Of a stretch of 64,000 bases of DNA, positions 60,110-64,000 are shown piece by piece (position 1 is the stretch's first letter; every line of letters starts with the position of its first letter). Made by a program: the position numbers and the translations under genes. The notes under the pieces are model-generated. The model worked only from the letters and a program-made list of their open reading frames with translations. It did not search any database and was not told the origin of the DNA. The stretch is from JALZHR01 sp036388475 (lineage in GTDB: Bacteria > Acidobacteriota > Blastocatellia > Pyrinomonadales > Pyrinomonadaceae): NCBI GenBank assembly GCA_036388475.1, contig DASVRT010000020.1, positions 1-64,000 of the forward strand, written 5' to 3'.

Positions 60110-60350
60110 ATAAAAACGCGGAAACCTCACGTTTCCGTGCCGGTTGTACGCCTTCAGGCGCGCGTGAACCGACAGGAGGCGTGCGAAGAGCGCGCCGATT
60201 CGATTCCGATGCTTTTTTTGCCGGCTATATCTGTCCGCCGGCTTCCGCCTTTTTGCCTTTCCGAGAAATTTCCATTTACCTGATACCTTTTTGCATCTCC
60301 TTTTCGCTTTAGTTGGCAGAGACCGATTTTTTTCCCGAGGGAGACACGAA
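60110..60350 (+). other. Structured leader region before the exported protein gene
   Basis: CGGAAAC/GTTTCCG (60119-60125, 60131-60137) is a short hairpin after the FG-GAP gene. A second nested stem follows (CGGTT, CGCC-TTCA-GGCG, AACCG), then GCCGG...CCGGC. No riboswitch class is recognised. The region ends in GAGGGAG, the ribosome site for ATG 60351. Confidence 0.4.
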
Positions 60351-61826
60351 ATGCAAAGCAATTATCTTATTAAATTCGCAGTTTTAATTATCTGTTTAAT
60401 TTCTTCAAACGCCGTCTATGCCGACGTTAAAATCAAGACGCGGCAGACGGTCGGCGGGCAGACCTCCGAAAATACGACCTATATCAAAGGCAAACGCCAG
60501 CGCTCGGAGATGATGGGCGGAAAAATGGTTAGCATTACGCAGTGCGATTTGCGCCGCGACGTGCAGATTATGCCGGACGGCAAAGTTTATATGGTCAACC
60601 CGTTTGACGGCGGCGCGGCGGCGCAGGCGAACGAAAACGTGTCGCAAACGCAGACGACGACCAAGCTCGAAACCGGCGGAACGATTACGATGACCTACAC
60701 GACCAAAGACACCGGCGAGCGCAAACAGATGTTCGGCTACACGGCGAAACATTTGATTATTACGATGGAATCGGTCGCTTCCGCCGATGCCTGTATGAAA
60801 AACAACAGCAAGATGGAGATGGACGGCTGGTATATCGACGCCGCCTGGTATTTTCAATGCGACCGCGGCTATGCGGGCGGCTACACGCCGAAAAGCCAGA
60901 AAGCCGGCTGTCAGGACAAATACGTGATGAAGCAGGTCGGCACGGCGAACCGCGGTTATCCGGTCTGGGAAAAAATGACGATGTACGATGCAAGCGGCAA
61001 GGAAATGATGACGTCGCTCAACGAAGTCGTCGAGCTTTCGCAAGCCACTCTGGAAGCTTCGCTGTTCGACATTCCGCAGGGCTACCGCGAAGTTAAAGAT
61101 TCGTCCGAGCTGTATGCGAGTATGTCGAGCCAATCGAGCAGCGGTCAGTCGAGCAACGGCAGCACGACGAGCGGCGGCAATAACGGCAATTCCAATAGTT
61201 CTTCCAATTCCGGTATGAGCCGGAACGTGCAGAATATGTCGAAATCCGAACCGGACATTTCGACGACGGTCGGCGCGAAAAAAGAAGGTACTGTCCGCAT
61301 CGGCTTGGCGGGCGTGAAAACCGGCGCGGTCGGCGAAGGCTTGAAGGCGGCGGAGCTTGCCGGAGCGATTCGGAGCACGCTCGGCGAATATCTGAAAGGC
61401 ACGAAGATTGAGCTGGTTCAAATCGAAGCCAGCCTCGCGACGGCAATCGAAGCCGAAGCCAAGCAGAAGGAATGCGATTACGTTCTTTACGCGCAGGTTT
61501 CGCACAAAAAAGGCGGCGGCGGTTTCGGAATGTTCTCGAAAATCGCGCCCGCCATCGGCAACATCGTGCCGGTCGCAGGAATCGGAAGCAGAAGCGGACA
61601 AATCGCCGGACAGGTTGCCAACACCACGATTTACACGGCGGCAAACGCGGCGGGCAACGTCAAATCGAAAGACGAATTGACGCTCGAAATCAAGCTTAAT
61701 TCAACCGGCGGCGCGACCTCTCTCGCCAGGCAGTATAAAACGAAAGCCAAATCCGACGGCGAAGACATCATTTCCCCGCTCGTCGAACAGGCGGCGACCG
61801 CGATTCTGGAAACGGTCGGCAAATAA
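60351..61826 (+). CDS. Exported protein with DUF4412-like N-terminal and CsgG/Lpp-like C-terminal half
   Basis: 491 residues. Signal peptide (IKFAVLIICLISSNAVYA). Residues 25-260 are beta-rich with repeated TYTTKDTGERKQ, and six Cys-containing turns around DACMKNNSKMEMDGWYIDAAWYFQCDRGYAGG...AGCQDKY; this resembles DUF4412-type exported proteins. A Ser/Asn/Gly linker (about 265-310) follows. The last 180 residues (VRIGLAGVKTGAVGEGLKAAELAGAIRSTLGEYLKGTKIELVQIEAS...AEAKQKECDYVLYAQVSHKKGGG) look like a nucleotide-free Rossmann-like fold found in CsgG-related exported proteins. The role is unknown. A clear terminator follows. Confidence 0.6.
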   Translation: MQSNYLIKFAVLIICLISSNAVYADVKIKTRQTVGGQTSENTTYIKGKRQRSEMMGGKMVSITQCDLRRDVQIMPDGKVYMVNPFDGGAAAQANENVSQTQTTTKLETGGTITMTYTTKDTGERKQMFGYTAKHLIITMESVASADACMKNNSKMEMDGWYIDAAWYFQCDRGYAGGYTPKSQKAGCQDKYVMKQVGTANRGYPVWEKMTMYDASGKEMMTSLNEVVELSQATLEASLFDIPQGYREVKDSSELYASMSSQSSSGQSSNGSTTSGGNNGNSNSSSNSGMSRNVQNMSKSEPDISTTVGAKKEGTVRIGLAGVKTGAVGEGLKAAELAGAIRSTLGEYLKGTKIELVQIEASLATAIEAEAKQKECDYVLYAQVSHKKGGGGFGMFSKIAPAIGNIVPVAGIGSRSGQIAGQVANTTIYTAANAAGNVKSKDELTLEIKLNSTGGATSLARQYKTKAKSDGEDIISPLVEQAATAILETVGK

Positions 61827-61860
61827 ATCAGAAAAGTGTCATCATCCGAACCTCCTTTTT

Positions 61861-61892
61861 GAGACGGTCTTCGCTCGACCGTCTCTTTTTTT
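61861..61892 (+). terminator. Intrinsic terminator
   Basis: GAGACGGTC and GACCGTCTC (61861-61869, 61877-61885) form the stem, followed by TTTTTTT. Confidence 0.93.
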
Positions 61893-61965
61893 ATTGGCGG
61901 CAGGTTTCGGGCGAAAATGTATGAAAAGCGAACGAAATCTGCGGTTTTATAGAGGACAAATGGCG

Positions 61966-62175
61966 TTTGGCAACTGCCGAAGCGCTTCCGGCAATTGCCA
62001 AACCGATTCCGGCAACCTCCGGAAAGCGTCCGGCAACTGCCGAATTCGGTCCGGCAGCTTCCAAACGCCGCTCGGCTAATTCCAAATCTCATACGGCAGC
62101 TTCCGGAAGCCTTCCGGCAACTGCCGAACTGCGTCCGGCTTCTTCCGAACTGCGTCCGGCTTTCGCCGAAACTTA
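61966..62175. repeat. Array of ten 21-bp degenerate tandem repeats
   Basis: Ten units of exactly 21 bp (210 bp), consensus TCCGGCAACTGCCGAA followed by CTGCG. GGC is present at the same place in 10 of 10 units and CC at 10 of 10; CGGCA and TGCCG form a small dyad in the best units. All six frames are open, so one frame can be read as heptapeptides of the RQLPNSV type and the opposite strand as FGSCRTE-type units, but there is no ribosome site or family match, so I treat it as DNA repeat. It lies between the terminator at 61892 and the PPC-like gene. Confidence 0.85.
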
Positions 62176-62318
62176 TTTATCCGAAGCCATTTGAAGGCAG
62201 GCAGCCGGAAACGGGCGAATTATATATTTTTTTTGATACTTTTCGTATCGCCTTTACGCTATTACCAGAGAAGACTATTCTTCAATCTTTTATTTATTCC
62301 ATAAGTGAGCAAGCAATT

Positions 62319-62711
62319 ATGTCTATTATTCGAAAAATTACCTGTTATTCATTACTGATTTTATCTATTTTGTCCGCCGTGCCGACTTTGGCGACGACGG
62401 AAGACCGCGTGACAATCGACCGCGACATCGTTTTCCGGCGCGGCGCGATTTCCGCTTCCCTGCGCGGCAGAATCAATCGCGGCACGACGCATTTATACCG
62501 CATTCGCGCCCGCGCCGGGCAGGAAATGGCAATCGTCCTGAAAACGGGCGAGCAGACTTCCGCGACGCTCTACGCGCCGACCGCGGGCATTGTCGAAGGC
62601 GCGGACGGCATCCGCCAAACGCTCGTCGAACTGCCCGAAACCGGCGAATACCTGATTCAAATCGGCACCGATGCCGCCGCTAATTACACGCTCGAAGTAA
62701 CGATTAATTAA
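62319..62711 (+). CDS. Small exported PPC-like protein
   Basis: 130 residues. Signal peptide (RKITCYSLLILSILSAVPTLA). Mature part: ITVSAR-like VTIDRDIVFRRGAISASLRGRINRGTTHLYRIRARAGQEMAIVLKTGEQTSATLYAPTAG...IRQTLVELPETGEYLIQIGTDAAANYTLEVTIN, the PPC/PliI-like beta-sandwich also present at 20095-21015. An open frame extends upstream through the 21-bp array, but the signal peptide marks ATG 62319 as the start. Such modules stabilise exported proteases or inhibit lysozyme; here it stands alone. It is followed after 17 bases by an O-methyltransferase gene. Confidence 0.75.
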   Translation: MSIIRKITCYSLLILSILSAVPTLATTEDRVTIDRDIVFRRGAISASLRGRINRGTTHLYRIRARAGQEMAIVLKTGEQTSATLYAPTAGIVEGADGIRQTLVELPETGEYLIQIGTDAAANYTLEVTIN

Positions 62712-62728
62712 AAAGGAGAACTGCAATT

Positions 62729-63772
62729 ATGACTACGCAAACACACGCCGCCGCGCTCGCGCCGGAAATGCCGACCGAAGCCGTTTTGGGGCAAATCCTG
62801 ATGGGCGCTTTTACGTCGCAAGCCGTCTATGTCGCCGCCAAGCTCGGCATCGCCGATTTGTTGAAAGATAATCCGCGCCCGGTCGCGGCATTAGCCGCCG
62901 AAACAAATACCGACGCCGACGCGCTTTACCGCGTTCTGCGCGCGCTGGCGAGCATCGGCATTTTTGCCGAAACCGCGCCGAAAACTTTCGCGCTCACGCC
63001 GTTTGCCGAGCCGCTTTTGAGCGACCGCCCGGGCAGTATGCGCGAGATGGCAATCTGGATTGGCGAAGAAGCGCACTGGCGCGTTTACGGCGAGATGCTT
63101 TACAGCGTCCGAACGGGCAAACCCGCCTGGGAACGCGTCCACGGGCAGGAAGCTTTCCCGTACCTGTTTGAAACCGACCGCGCGCTGGGCGATATTTTCA
63201 ACCGCGCGATGACCAGCTTTTCGTCGAGCGTCGCGCCGGCTATCGCGCAGGCTTATGATACGTCGGAAGCGAAAACGCTGGTCGATATCGCCGGCGGTCA
63301 CGGGCTTTTGCTTTCGGCATTTTTGAAAACGAATCCCGATTTAAAAGGCGTTTTGTTCGACGTGCCGACGGTTATCGAAGACGCGGGCGCGCTGCTCGAA
63401 AGCGAAGGCGTCGCCGAAAGAGTCGAAGCCGTGACGGGCGATTTTTTCCAAAACGTTCCGGCGGGCGGCGACCTTTATATGATGAAACACATCATTCACG
63501 ATTGGGACGACGCGCGCGCGCTCGCCATCCTGAAAAACATTCATTCGGCGATGAACGAAAACGGCAGGGTTTTAATCGTCGAGATGGTCGTCAAAGAAGC
63601 GAACGAGCCGGATTTCAGCAAGATTATGGATTTGGAAATGCTCGTCACGCCCGGCGGCGTCGAGCGCACGGCGGAAGAATACCGCCAGCTGCTGGCGCAA
63701 GCCGGATTTCGCCTGACGCGCATCATCCCGACCGCTTCGCCATATAGCATTGTCGAAGCCGTTAAAGCTTAA
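62729..63772 (+). CDS. O-methyltransferase (hydroxyneurosporene/acetylserotonin-type)
   Basis: 347 residues. N-terminal dimerisation domain with a winged helix (residues 1-110: VLGQILMGAFTSQAVYVAAKLGIADLL...ALYRVLRALASIGIF), then a Rossmann SAM domain: LVDIAGGHGLLLSAFLKTNPDLKGVLFDVPTVI (SAM loop and acidic residue), VTGDFFQNVPAGGDLYMMKHIIHDWDD with the catalytic His, and a SAM-face LIVEMVV. It methylates a hydroxyl on a small aromatic or isoprenoid molecule. AAAAGGAG precedes the ATG. The TAA merges into the gene-end hairpin that follows. Confidence 0.93.
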   Translation: MTTQTHAAALAPEMPTEAVLGQILMGAFTSQAVYVAAKLGIADLLKDNPRPVAALAAETNTDADALYRVLRALASIGIFAETAPKTFALTPFAEPLLSDRPGSMREMAIWIGEEAHWRVYGEMLYSVRTGKPAWERVHGQEAFPYLFETDRALGDIFNRAMTSFSSSVAPAIAQAYDTSEAKTLVDIAGGHGLLLSAFLKTNPDLKGVLFDVPTVIEDAGALLESEGVAERVEAVTGDFFQNVPAGGDLYMMKHIIHDWDDARALAILKNIHSAMNENGRVLIVEMVVKEANEPDFSKIMDLEMLVTPGGVERTAEEYRQLLAQAGFRLTRIIPTASPYSIVEAVKA

Positions 63773-63775
63773 CTG

Positions 63776-63821
63776 AAAGCTGAGAACTGAGAATCGTTTT
63801 CAATTCTCAGTTCTCAGCTTT
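63776..63821. terminator. Gene-end hairpin, AAAGCTGAGAACTGAGAAT word family
   Basis: Arms 63776-63794 and 63803-63821 form a perfect 19-bp stem with an 8-base loop, starting four bases after the stop codon. Its words match those at 27918-28032. Confidence 0.85.
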
Positions 63822-63880
63822 GCCCGCCGTTAAAAGTATCGGCAAATTGAATAATCAATCAGGAGAATGCGGAAATCATC

Positions 63881-64000
63881 GTGACCATCAAATCAACGGC
63901 AATTACAATTTTTATCGCTCTGATGATAATTTTGACCGCGAACGCCGCGTTTGCACAGGAGCCTGTCGCGCCGACCAATCCCGAATTTCAAACTGAAGCG
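63881..64000 (+). CDS. Exported protein, truncated by the window end
   Basis: Forty codons of an open frame from GTG 63881 run off the window. The start reads TIKSTAITIFIALMIILTANAAFA-Q, a clear signal peptide, followed by EPVAPTNPEFQTEA. AGGAG lies at 63861. The nearby in-frame-shifted ATG (63867) meets a stop after five codons, so the GTG is the better start. Nothing can be said of the function. Confidence 0.65.
   Translation, partial: MTIKSTAITIFIALMIILTANAAFAQEPVAPTNPEFQTEA

Noticed and set aside
60110..60290. Riboswitch in the leader of the exported protein gene
   Set aside because: Stems can be drawn, but none of the known riboswitch consensus cores is present.
60405..61601. 398-codon minus-strand frame opposite the exported protein gene
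   Set aside because: His/Arg/Ala-rich shadow of the plus-strand gene, which has a signal peptide, good ribosome site and terminator.
61995..62318. Upstream extension of the PPC-like gene through the 21-bp array
   Set aside because: It would bury a clear signal peptide, has no ribosome site, and the repeat is open in all frames simply because it lacks stop triplets.

Overview
The window reads as a chromosomal segment of an Acidobacteriota bacterium, most likely class Blastocatellia (Pyrinomonas-like). This is inferred from the style of the secreted FG-GAP protein at 58.2-60.1 kb (repeated Asp-rich DxDGDG calcium loops each followed by an AVFRPS-type strand), the many signal-peptide proteins with TonB C-terminal or PPC-like domains, and a moderate GC content. 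There is no rRNA, tRNA, insertion sequence, prophage or CRISPR array that I can support.

Layout. (1) 0.4-13.1 kb: eight same-strand genes, all without signal peptides: a divergent uracil-DNA-glycosylase-fold protein, a HAD-hemerythrin fusion, a gluconate-dehydrogenase-subunit-3-like protein, a GMC oxidoreductase, a glycerophosphodiesterase with an unknown C-terminal domain, a nucleoside-phosphorylase-fold protein, a UDG-fold/amidohydrolase fusion, and a subtilisin-like protease. Several are translationally coupled. Gene-poor AT-rich DNA bounds the block. It is my best candidate for an undescribed multi-gene system. (2) 13.7-16.2 kb: a small secreted Gly/Ser-rich peptide, then a LytS/LytTR two-component pair. 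(3) 16.2-27.7 kb: aldo/keto reductase, outer-membrane beta-barrel, two GH1-like glycosidases, a GH43-like glycosidase, lipoprotein, acetate kinase, degenerate receiver protein and a DUF4383 membrane protein. (4) 28-32.4 kb: exported M1 aminopeptidase and a TonB-family protein. (5) 32.5-38.8 kb: nucleoside salvage (exported Atz/Trz deaminase, cytidine deaminase, uridine kinase, purine nucleoside phosphorylase, two nucleoside ABC permeases) with a HicB-like antitoxin gene inside, and three tiny single-span membrane ORFs upstream of the permeases. (6) 39.4-48.7 kb: proteostasis (Hsp20 behind an HspR/HAIR-like promoter, ClpB, GrpE, a Uma2 nuclease-fold protein, a GroEL without GroES, a ClpA/ClpC-type unfoldase). 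(7) 48.9-58.0 kb: NfeD-like and flotillin membrane proteins, a double TonB_C protein, a LolA-like protein, gpmA, a papain-fold peptidase, folC, a DinB-family protein and accD. (8) 58.2-64 kb: secreted FG-GAP protein, exported unknown protein, PPC-like protein, O-methyltransferase and a truncated exported protein at the edge.

Non-coding structure is unusually rich. Two arrays of exactly 21-bp degenerate tandem units (12 units at 45938-46189; 10 units at 61966-62175) have different sequences but the same period, and both are built round a dyad. Many genes end in long hairpins made of a few repeated words (AAGTGAGAACTGAGAA type and ACAGGGAT/CACAGAG type), sometimes starting within the stop codon. 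One gene (M1 aminopeptidase) contains a roughly 330-bp low-GC mosaic patch.
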